Source: an uncultured Ruminiclostridium sp.
GTDB lineage: Bacteria > Bacillota > Clostridia > Oscillospirales > Ruminococcaceae
Assembly (NCBI GenBank): GCA_947624435.1
Contig: CANQKE010000018.1
Coordinates: 1-46,619, forward strand
DNA: 46,619 nt
Direction: 5' to 3'
The notes under the pieces are model-generated. The model worked only from the letters and a program-made list of their open reading frames with translations, was not told where the DNA came from and ran no database searches. Position numbers and translations under genes: made by a program. Positions 39,521 to 46,619 of the stretch are shown piece by piece (position 1 is the first letter of the stretch; the number at the start of each line of letters is the position of its first letter).

Positions 39521-40825
39521 TCAGAAAAATTCGACGTTGTCAAGCTCGGAAATATAGGAGCTTACTTTGCCGTCAACGGCATTAACAAATATGCACCGGC
39601 AGGGGTATGAATCGTCGGGAATATGCTTAACGGGAGCGGTACGGAATATCCAATACGGCTCTACCGGTCTGTCCTCGCTGTTCTTGTCGCTCTTATACGC
39701 GTATTCAAGGCTTATTTCCTCGGCGGCAAACGTATAATTTCCCGCAAGATAAGCGGACGCCAGCTTTACGGCGCTTTCCAGAGTGACCAGACTGTCGTAT
39801 TCCTCGCCGGAATCCTTTATATTATTTATGTTCGATATACTTAACGTGCCTATCTTATCCGGCTTGTACATCGTGACGGATATCTGCTCAATAGGAACGG
39901 CAAGCGTTTCCGTCCTGTTCTCGGTATTCGACACGGTATCGTTGTACATCATCGGCACATCATGATAATACGCGGCAAAGCGTATATTTATCAGGTTTAC
40001 GGTCTCATCTCCGCCTAACTTCTCAGTTTCTTTATCAAAACCGCTCAGTTCATAAACCTCCGCTTTTATCGGTCTTGCCTCAAAGCTGTCCGCGCCGGAC
40101 TCTAAAAGATATTTGTCTATATAATCCGACGCATATTCTATCGCCTGCTTTATCGTATAAGGGCTGTCCCACAGCGGACAGGAGTCAGTAGGCAGCTCCT
40201 TTCCGTCAAGCTCATAAGAGGTCTTAAAGGTCGATGACGGAAGAAAATGTATATAATCGGTGCAGTCGGTAAAAACGCCGATACCGGTATCGTAATAGAG
40301 GCTGACGCGGTTACTGCGAGCATCGTCCACATAATCGTAATGCGGCGCGCCGTACGGGTCCTGAACGCCTAGCACCTCTCCCATATCGGTGATATATTTG
40401 TCGTCATATTCTTCACCGAAAAAGTCGCTTGCCAGTTTTTTTATAATATCGTCCGTGAGCGGCACATGCTCCGTTGCGGTTATCTTTCTTACGCTGTCAA
40501 AATCTACGGATACATTATCCGGAAGTATTATGTTTTCGGGAGAAAGCGCCAGCGCGTCCGGTATTCCCGCTTTAATATCGGAAAGAGAGGCGAACTCCGG
40601 CTTTACGCCGACGTAATTATCATTTCCTGTAGTCCTGCTTTCCGTGCTGTCAGAAGAAGATACCGTGCTGCTTTCGGATATGCTTTCCTCATAGGAATAA
40701 GCGTCGGATACGGTACTGTCCGGCGCGGATACGTCGGAAGATATGCTGTTGTTTTCCGCACAGGAGCTGAATGTTATTGCTGCCGCCGCGGCAAGCAAAG
40801 CGCATGATGTTTTTCTTAGTTTCAT
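39521..40825 (-). CDS. Lipoprotein encoded with two ABC-2-like permeases
   Basis: 434 aa. The signal peptide ends FSSC with C22 as lipid site, then a Ser/Thr/Asp-rich linker (23-70) and a large soluble domain. The domain has two similar-looking stretches (YTIKQAIEYASDYIDKYL and LESAVKLASAYLAGNY) that suggest two PepSY-like or related repeats. I do not recognise the family firmly. AAAGGAGG lies 7 nt before the ATG. It is first in the operon and could be the extracytoplasmic partner of the two permeases. Confidence 0.65.
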   Translation of the reverse strand: MKLRKTSCALLAAAAAITFSSCAENNSISSDVSAPDSTVSDAYSYEESISESSTVSSSDSTESRTTGNDNYVGVKPEFASLSDIKAGIPDALALSPENIILPDNVSVDFDSVRKITATEHVPLTDDIIKKLASDFFGEEYDDKYITDMGEVLGVQDPYGAPHYDYVDDARSNRVSLYYDTGIGVFTDCTDYIHFLPSSTFKTSYELDGKELPTDSCPLWDSPYTIKQAIEYASDYIDKYLLESGADSFEARPIKAEVYELSGFDKETEKLGGDETVNLINIRFAAYYHDVPMMYNDTVSNTENRTETLAVPIEQISVTMYKPDKIGTLSISNINNIKDSGEEYDSLVTLESAVKLASAYLAGNYTFAAEEISLEYAYKSDKNSEDRPVEPYWIFRTAPVKHIPDDSYPCRCIFVNAVDGKVSSYISELDNVEFF

Positions 40826-40940
40826 GAAATACCTCCTTTAATACTACGGTTTTTACGGTATCGTTTCTGCGTCTGCGTTAAAACGATTCACAAAAATACT
40901 CTTTTCTGTCGCTTTGATAAAATATATTATCTGTATACAA

Positions 40941-40969
40941 TAATAGCACATTTAGTAACTAGAGTCAAG
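40941..40969 (-). promoter_or_regulatory. Promoter of the lipoprotein-permease operon
   Basis: On the minus strand, -35 TTGACT (40964-40969) and -10 TATTAT (40941-40946) are 17 bp apart. The leader is about 110 nt. The rest of 40826-41060 is AT-rich with no gene. Confidence 0.78.
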
Positions 40970-41068
40970 AAAAACTAATTATATTTACAATATAGAAGCA
41001 AATTTTGGAATCTTTCACAAAAACAAAAATATAATTTTAGCTATAATATACTCTAAATATCAACAAAA

Positions 41069-41312
41069 AGCCGCGCTTTTTACAAACACGGCTCAGGCTG
41101 TAGAAAAAGTGTTCAAAAGCCGGAAGGAAAGAGGAGTATGAGGGGAAAACCATCAGGGTTTTCACCCTCATTAGTGATAAGTGCCGCTCGTAGAGCGGCA
41201 AAAATTGGCAAGTATGTTTTGCATACTTGCCAATTTTTTGGTCAGCTTGTCGAAAAATCCGACCGAAGGGAGGTTTTTCGACAAGCTGACCCGCGCTTTT
41301 TTACAAACGCGG
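41069..41312. repeat. Array of six hairpins downstream of the abi gene, flanked by a 25-bp direct repeat
   Basis: From left to right: (1) 41069-41093, a CCGCG/CACGGCT stem that pairs better on the minus strand and is followed there by TTTTTG; (2) 41138-41171, ATGAGGG-AAAACC against GGTTTT-CCCTCAT; (3) 41183-41199, GCCGCTC/GAGCGGC; (4) 41202-41236, a perfect 15-bp stem around TTTTG with T-runs on both sides; (5) 41241-41290, a perfect 17-bp stem (GTCAGCTTGTCGAAAAA); (6) 41291-41312, CCGCG/CGCGG. Hairpins 1 and 6 share almost the same sequence (CCGCGCTTTTT-ACAAAC-CGG) and flank the rest like direct repeats. Number 4 works as a bidirectional terminator. The remainder could be a structured RNA or a dispersed palindromic repeat. 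No ORF is credible here. Confidence 0.75.
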
Positions 41313-41371
41313 CTTAAAAATTCACGGTTTATTAAGATATGAACGTATGAACAAAATCATGTCGGAAAAGC

Positions 41372-42208
41372 TCAAAACCCGTACGCCGACATTTTATCTT
41401 TCATATCGTACTTTTCTATAAGTCCGTTAAGCGAGCTTACAAACTCATTGTCCCATTTTTCCTTGTCGGGGTAAAGGCTGCGCGCCGCGATAAGATAGCT
41501 TTTGAGCGTGTTGTCCGGCGCAGTCTCATAATCCGCCGCTGCCTTAGGTGTATCCTCGAACGGATTATCATACAGCCTGCTGTAATGCGCGCAGGCGTTC
41601 CTTAAATCGGACATGCACATCAGGCGGCTTTCGATACAGCGGTAATTAAGGGAGAAATATCTGTCCGCAAGCTCCTTTTGGTCGGATTCCTTCATATCGG
41701 CGTAAAAATACGCCAGCGTGCCGAAGCTGAACAGCTCGGTCACCGCCCACAACGGCATTACGCCGCCGTATTTTTTCTTGTGATGGATAACGAACTGTTC
41801 CTTTTCGTTGCTTTCGACAAGGCGCTCTATTTTGCTCAAAAACGCCGAATGATTATGGCGGTTGTCAAAGCTTGCCGCATTGAGATAACCGAGCGCACCG
41901 TATTTCAGCGCATGGAAATTCGATATTATCGCGCGAAAATATATCTCCGTTTCCTCAAGGTAGGTCATTATAAGGCGGCGCAGACAGCGGTCAAAGTCGT
42001 ATATGTTCATGACCGCACCGAACGTAGTGCCCTCCTTATAGCTGTGCTTTCCGCTGCGAAACGGCTCAAAATAATGCGCTAACCGATAGTAGCTTATACG
42101 GGTAAGGCATTCCTCGGCATACTCGCGGTCATTTATAATGCAGCCCCTTTTCTCCAGCGTTTCTATCTGCTGTCGAAGCGTGGCGGGCGTTTTGGTATAA
42201 GCGCTCAT
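41372..42208 (-). CDS. Abi family (Abi_2, AbiD/AbiF-like) HEPN abortive-infection protein
   Basis: 278 aa. The protein has the Abi_2 family layout: an N-terminal segment with ISYYRLAHYFEPF (38-50), a central part with DFDRCLRRLI and LEETEIYFRAII, PLWAVTELFSFGTLAYFY, and the HEPN RNase motif RNACAH (R203 to H208) in MSDLRNACAHYSRLYDNPF. HEPN proteins of this group are RNases that stop translation or kill infected cells; they are also considered relatives of the Cas13 HEPN domains. Its ATG overlaps the addA stop codon (ATGA, 42205-42208), so expression is tied to addAB. It is followed by the hairpin array at 41069-41312. Confidence 0.88.
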   Translation of the reverse strand: MSAYTKTPATLRQQIETLEKRGCIINDREYAEECLTRISYYRLAHYFEPFRSGKHSYKEGTTFGAVMNIYDFDRCLRRLIMTYLEETEIYFRAIISNFHALKYGALGYLNAASFDNRHNHSAFLSKIERLVESNEKEQFVIHHKKKYGGVMPLWAVTELFSFGTLAYFYADMKESDQKELADRYFSLNYRCIESRLMCMSDLRNACAHYSRLYDNPFEDTPKAAADYETAPDNTLKSYLIAARSLYPDKEKWDNEFVSSLNGLIEKYDMKDKMSAYGF

Positions 42209-45200
42209 CTTACCACCCCCTCAATGTCTATCATTCTCCCCAGCATGAACGAGAAGATATATTTCTCCGTCACCGGCATGCCGTACATTTGCTCCAAAGC
42301 TTCGGCATACAGCTGAAGCTGAAAGCCGTAATCCGCTATCAGCTTATGATCATCGGAAAAGCTGTCGGATTTGTAATCTATAAGTATTATCTTCCCATCC
42401 TCGATAAAGAACAGGTCGGCTATACCCTGGACGTACGGGTCGGCGCCTAATTTTTGACATAACAGTCGTTCCTCCTCCGATATCCCTAACTCTCCGGCGG
42501 TAAGCCCGGAAACGTCCAGCTTGTGGAATATAGGCTGTTCGCGGTATATATTGCCGCTTTTTATCATGCGATCCGCCTGCGGTGTGAGGTAAAATTTCTC
42601 GATATCCGCAGGGTCGATACACTCGCGTTCTTTCTCGGTCAGCACTCCCGACAGCTTGTCAAGCTCGTCGGTAAGCTCCTTTCCTAAAAGAATACGATCG
42701 GTCGGCAGATACTGCATCGCCTTATGATAAGCGTCGCCGCGCTGCTTACCGGTAAGCTTGCCGGTCTTCCCGGTAAAGCTTGGGCGGGAAATGTAAAGCT
42801 CGCAGTATTCGGTACTGCCCTTTGTCATCCGCCGGTTTTGCACCAACTCGGTAGCGGTGTACTTCGCCGGAAGCTTTGACAATGCGGAATACGGATACCT
42901 GTACTTAAGATTATTGCCTATCCTTTCTGCGGCGGCGGTATCTTCCGGGATATCCTGCTGTTTTACTTCGGTTGCTTCGGAAGATTCGGGCGTTATGGCC
43001 TGCTCCTCCGGCCTGGGAGGCTGATACAGACAGGAATATTTCACTTTTCCTCCAAAGCACAGCTCCGTACAGGGGGATTTTGATCCCATATTCTTAGCGC
43101 CGGACTGCTGTCCCGCATTGAGCAGCCATCTCATGTAGGAATTTTCATATATCCTGGACGAGCCGACAAATATCAGCTTTTCCTCCGCGCGGGTAGCGGC
43201 GACGTACAGCAGCCGCATTTCCTCGCTTAACTGACGGTCGGTAAGCTCTCTCTTCGCCAGGCGGTAAGAGGGAGAGGGGCGGCGTATCATGTTTTTCTTG
43301 TCTGTTATCTTCCCGGCAAGACCGAAAGTTTTGCTGATTATGAGGTTTTTGCTGACATCTTCGGTGTTAAACTTCTTTGAACAGTCGCTGACAAAGCATA
43401 CGGGAAACTGCAATCCCTTTGCCCCGTGTATGGACATTATCTTAACGCCCTTATTTGATTCATTTCCCATCGGCACGTTTATATTGCTGTCGCCGATATA
43501 TTTTAACAGGTCGGAAAGACTTCCGCCGCGGTCGGAATTTTCTTTTGCGATATGTACAAGCTCCCGCAGATTTGCGGCGCAGACAGACGGGTCGTTGTAC
43601 AGCATAAGCAGGTTCTTCACCTGAGTGGAATCGTATATCTTCTGTATCAAAGCTTCGACAGAGCTGCCCGCCATAAAGCTGCGTAATCGGTATATCTCGC
43701 TTAAAAACTCAGCGCACTTATCGTTTACTTTATCGCTTATGCCGAAGTCTCCGTTTTTCGCGGCGGCGGCAAGGTCGGGATATTTTTCACCGTCCGGACG
43801 AAATCCTTTTTCCGCCGCATAAGTGATACAGCTGAACAGCCGCTTTTTCGTAAATTCATCGCTGTAACGGTAAAGCTCATCGCCGCATTTTTCTCTGAGT
43901 CCGTCGATATCATGTACTTCTAACGTGCCTGTTCTGAGCCTAGCCATCATATCGGCGTCAAAGCCGAATACCGGCGACATAAGCAGCCGCGCTAATTCCC
44001 TGTCTTTATAGGGATCGTCCAGCACCGTGAGGAAATCGGTCATCAGCTCTATCTCCGGCCGCTCGGAAAATTTCTCGTCGTTTACGGTATTTACCGACAA
44101 TCCACGCGCTTGAAACGCTTCCGCATACTTAGTTCCGCGTGATCTCGGAGAACGCATAAGCACCGCGAAATCCTCCTGCCTGCACGGTCTGCCGTTTATG
44201 AGCGTGCCGCTGTCCAGCATGCTTTTTATGCGGTCGGCGATGTATTCCGCGTCGGGATCGGTGCTCTTATCGCCGTCTGATATCACTTTCACAAGCTCGG
44301 TCATGTTCTCGTCGGAAACTTCTTTATCCCGCCCGCAGACAAGACGGCTGTCCTTTCTGTAATCCGCGCCGCCCAGTCTTTCGGTCATAAGACAGTCAAA
44401 TATCGCGTTTATTCCCTCTATGACGCTGCTGTTGCTGCGAAAATTCGTATTCAGCGGTAAAAGCGTATATTTATCATTTTTTGCCACCGACGAAAACACC
44501 TCCGGCTGCGCCCCGCGGAAGTTATATATACTCTGCTTTAAGTCGCCGACAAAGTACAGATTCTTTTCGTTGTCCGACAGTCGGCGGAATATCTCGTACT
44601 GTATCTCGTTGCTGTCCTGAAATTCGTCCACGATTATATAGCTGAACGCCGCCTGCTGCGCGACCTCAGGGTGCTCTTTGAGCAAGCGGTACACGCCCTG
44701 CTCGCCGTCGGAAAAATCCACGACGTTCTGCGCGCGCTTTTCCTCTCGGTAGCGTCTGTCAAATTCCTTAGTGAGCCTTGCCAGTATTTTCTGCACCGGA
44801 AGAAAACGCTTAACGTCGGTTTCGGTATCGCTGAGCTGTTTTACAAGGGAAACGGCTTCGGTGTACTTCTTTATAAAGGACGCTCGCAGCTCTTTAAGAT
44901 ATTCGCTTTTGGTCGGGGCGGCTCTTGGAACTTTGGCAAGCAAAGCGTCTATTTTATCGATTTTAACGTCCGGCCGGGCAATTATAAGCTCCATCGCCGC
45001 CACGGCGCTTTCTCCCATAGCATTTATATAATTTCGCTGACGAGGTTCGGCAAACGCCTCTGCACTGAACAAATTATAGCTCGTAATCGCCTCATTCGCC
45101 GCCGCTTGGAACGTCCTTTGAGCATGTATGCGCAGGTCTTTCACATATTCGTCCGCCATAAGACTGTCCAGCCATTCCTCGTAATCCGGCATATTTACGC

Positions 45201-45738
45201 AAAACTTATATATATCCGTTATCTGTCTTTCCAGCTCGTAGTCGCTTTTTCCGATGAAGTACTCGCTTACAATGTCGATATCCTCCTTATCGGCGGAGGA
45301 ATAAAACTCCTCCAGCACCGCGTCCAGCACGGATTTTTGCAATAGCTCGGCGCGTATCTCCTCTATCAGCGTAAAATTAGCGGACAGGTCGGTGAGATGC
45401 GCGTATTCTCTGAGCAGCCCCAGACAAAAGGAGCTTATGGTGGAAATTTTCGCGCTTTGCAGCTTAGCGGTCTGGGCGCGCAGAAATTTTGCGTTTTCCG
45501 GCTGAGCGACTATCAATTCCCTCAGGCTGCGGTTGAGCCTTGCACGCAGCTCCGCCGCGGCTTTATCGGTAAAGGTAACTATCACCATGCGCGACGGGTC
45601 GGTCTCGCCTAAGGTTATCAGCCGCACCGCCCTTTCGGTCAGCACAGCGGTCTTTCCGCTGCCCGCCGACGCGGATACTATCGCCCCGCCGTCGGAGTGT
45701 TCTATAGCGTTAAGCTGCTCTTTGGTCCATTCAGGCAT
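42205..45738 (-). CDS. addA: AddA: helicase-nuclease subunit A
   Basis: 1177 aa, normal for the family. It is the UvrD-like helicase and nuclease subunit of the AddAB complex, which processes DNA double-strand ends for recombination and degrades unprotected phage DNA. Walker A is SASAGSGKT (22-30), Walker B is in VDEFQDSN, and motif III is in FVGDLKQSIYNFRGAQPE. MSIHGAKGLQFPVCFV and LLYVAATRAEEKL are motifs V-VI. The C-terminal RecB-type nuclease has IDYKSDSF near residue 1125 and a following Q of FQLQLYAEAL. Its start overlaps the addB stop by one base (TAATG), and its stop overlaps the abi start. Confidence 0.96.
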   Translation of the reverse strand: MPEWTKEQLNAIEHSDGGAIVSASAGSGKTAVLTERAVRLITLGETDPSRMVIVTFTDKAAAELRARLNRSLRELIVAQPENAKFLRAQTAKLQSAKISTISSFCLGLLREYAHLTDLSANFTLIEEIRAELLQKSVLDAVLEEFYSSADKEDIDIVSEYFIGKSDYELERQITDIYKFCVNMPDYEEWLDSLMADEYVKDLRIHAQRTFQAAANEAITSYNLFSAEAFAEPRQRNYINAMGESAVAAMELIIARPDVKIDKIDALLAKVPRAAPTKSEYLKELRASFIKKYTEAVSLVKQLSDTETDVKRFLPVQKILARLTKEFDRRYREEKRAQNVVDFSDGEQGVYRLLKEHPEVAQQAAFSYIIVDEFQDSNEIQYEIFRRLSDNEKNLYFVGDLKQSIYNFRGAQPEVFSSVAKNDKYTLLPLNTNFRSNSSVIEGINAIFDCLMTERLGGADYRKDSRLVCGRDKEVSDENMTELVKVISDGDKSTDPDAEYIADRIKSMLDSGTLINGRPCRQEDFAVLMRSPRSRGTKYAEAFQARGLSVNTVNDEKFSERPEIELMTDFLTVLDDPYKDRELARLLMSPVFGFDADMMARLRTGTLEVHDIDGLREKCGDELYRYSDEFTKKRLFSCITYAAEKGFRPDGEKYPDLAAAAKNGDFGISDKVNDKCAEFLSEIYRLRSFMAGSSVEALIQKIYDSTQVKNLLMLYNDPSVCAANLRELVHIAKENSDRGGSLSDLLKYIGDSNINVPMGNESNKGVKIMSIHGAKGLQFPVCFVSDCSKKFNTEDVSKNLIISKTFGLAGKITDKKNMIRRPSPSYRLAKRELTDRQLSEEMRLLYVAATRAEEKLIFVGSSRIYENSYMRWLLNAGQQSGAKNMGSKSPCTELCFGGKVKYSCLYQPPRPEEQAITPESSEATEVKQQDIPEDTAAAERIGNNLKYRYPYSALSKLPAKYTATELVQNRRMTKGSTEYCELYISRPSFTGKTGKLTGKQRGDAYHKAMQYLPTDRILLGKELTDELDKLSGVLTEKERECIDPADIEKFYLTPQADRMIKSGNIYREQPIFHKLDVSGLTAGELGISEEERLLCQKLGADPYVQGIADLFFIEDGKIILIDYKSDSFSDDHKLIADYGFQLQLYAEALEQMYGMPVTEKYIFSFMLGRMIDIEGVVR

Positions 45739-46619
45739 TATTTATCGCTCCTTTCTCGATCCTTTTCTTTAAGCATATTGGCAAATCCCGACGCTTCCTG
45801 TCCGGAAATATCGCGTACCGCTCTTTCAAGCCGCGGTCGTCTGCCGCATACCGAACGGTATTTACAGTAGGTGCAGGCTAAAAGGTCGTTTTTATTCACC
45901 ACCGGCACAGCGGAAACGTCGCCGCTCACCACCGCCGATATATTTTCGGTAAGCTGATCGCATATCCGCTCTTCCAGCACATTTAATTTCTCCAACCTCA
46001 GCATATCGGCAGAGAACATGCTTTCGGCTTCCTTCTTGTCTAAGGCAGCGGCGATATAATTTCTCCGTTCTATATCGCTTTGGGAATCAATTACCGCGAT
46101 GCCGTCGCCGCTGTGTTCTTTCAGCCAAAGCTCGCGCTTGGTCTGCTCGTCCGGTTCTTGATCCGTATCTATAAGCGGGGTGCTGCCGGAGGGGTAATAA
46201 GTCGCCGCCGAAGCCCGATATTCGCTGTTGTTCCTGCACAGAGCGAACAGATACAGCAGCAGCTGTAAATTAAGCCCGTAATATACTTTTTTTAGGGAAA
46301 AATCCTTAGGGCCGGTCTTATAGTCGATAACTCTGATCCAGTGCCTGCCGCTGCTGTCGGCAATATCTACCCTGTCCACCGTTCCGCGTATCTTCACCGT
46401 TTTCACGCTGCCGTCCGGCATAGGTACTTCCAATGCAAACGGCTTTGCGCTGAAACCGTCCGGCATCGTCTTTCCGTCCTCAAGAGAAAGCTCAAAATAT
46501 TTAGGCGAAAAATCGCTGTTTTTAAGCTCGCCGAGCATATAACCGAGCAGCATATCACACAGATTCCCGATACTTTTGTACTGCGCGATAAAACGATGAC
46601 TGCTCTCTTCTTCCGGCAG
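45738..46619 (-). CDS. addB: AddB: helicase-nuclease subunit B, C-terminal part (gene continues beyond the window)
   Basis: The open frame runs past the window end. The 293 codons visible are the C-terminal nuclease and iron-sulfur region. GTVDRVDIADSSGRHWIRVIDYKTG carries the RecB-family nuclease residues (Asp of VIDYKTG and the Lys). CTYCKYRSVC near the end holds three of the four Cys of the [4Fe-4S] staple; the first is further upstream and outside the window. The AddB-AddA order, and the one-base overlap with addA, are typical of Firmicutes. The ATG at 46553 is internal, because coding sequence continues upstream of it without a stop. Confidence 0.93.
   Translation of the reverse strand: MPEEESSHRFIAQYKSIGNLCDMLLGYMLGELKNSDFSPKYFELSLEDGKTMPDGFSAKPFALEVPMPDGSVKTVKIRGTVDRVDIADSSGRHWIRVIDYKTGPKDFSLKKVYYGLNLQLLLYLFALCRNNSEYRASAATYYPSGSTPLIDTDQEPDEQTKRELWLKEHSGDGIAVIDSQSDIERRNYIAAALDKKEAESMFSADMLRLEKLNVLEERICDQLTENISAVVSGDVSAVPVVNKNDLLACTYCKYRSVCGRRPRLERAVRDISGQEASGFANMLKEKDRERSDK

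Noticed and set aside
41069-41312. CRISPR array next to the HEPN protein
   Set aside because: The hairpins differ from each other and there are no equal-length repeats and spacers. Only the two outermost stems are alike.

Overview
This 46.6-kb window looks like chromosomal DNA of an anaerobic Gram-positive Firmicute of class Clostridia, most likely the Oscillospiraceae/Ruminococcaceae. The reasons are low-to-moderate G+C, sigma-A promoters with 17-bp spacers, strong AAGGAG ribosome binding sites, CheC/CheD, AddAB, NFACT/RqcH, TrmK, an IspDF fusion, PASTA-type kinase architecture, a lipoprotein GH5 cellulase and surface proteins with NPxTG sorting signals. Species cannot be fixed from the sequence alone. 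No rRNA, intact tRNA, CRISPR array or prophage was seen.

Left end (1-3.6 kb): a nucleotidyltransferase gene of the aminoglycoside-adenylyltransferase type is cut off by an AT-rich inverted repeat at the window edge. It is followed by a GntR/YtrA regulator, ABC ATPase and permease operon with a clear promoter and overlapping operator, then a tiny leftover ORF. From 3.6 to 8.4 kb: guaA faces away from a MATE efflux pump, NodB-type deacetylase and small HTH operon, with a HAD phosphatase converging on it. From 8.4 to 15.1 kb: cheY, cheC, cheD and a 902-aa surface protein (nine Ig-like repeats plus a papain-fold domain) appear to form one operon, divergent from a membrane-bound PAS-GGDEF diguanylate cyclase.

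From 15.2 to 31.5 kb are mostly metabolic and translation genes on the minus strand: pheA, ispDF and a DAHP synthase; a PASTA protein whose kinase domain has lost key catalytic residues; a GH5 cellulase lipoprotein followed by a 73-aa peptide made of little more than signal peptide plus sorting signal; a DUF1858, trmK, nif3, rqcH-like, valS operon; nadA and mnmA; and acylphosphatase.

From 31.5 to 46.6 kb is the accessory part. A 281-bp palindromic repeat whose ends look like the T-arm/acceptor end of a tRNA has landed in the 3' end of an M4 metallopeptidase gene and now supplies its stop codon. That peptidase ORF is itself a two-in-one: a complete sortase-substrate module (signal peptide, domain, PESS repeats, NPNTG, membrane segment, basic tail) runs directly into a second signal-like segment and an M4 peptidase. 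Next come a lipoprotein, a PadR-DUF1700-DUF4097 operon, and a lipoprotein plus two ABC-2-like permeases with no ATPase nearby. The right end is an addB-addA-abi cluster in which a HEPN abortive-infection protein is translationally coupled to the AddAB recombination/anti-phage nuclease and is followed by a run of six strong hairpins.
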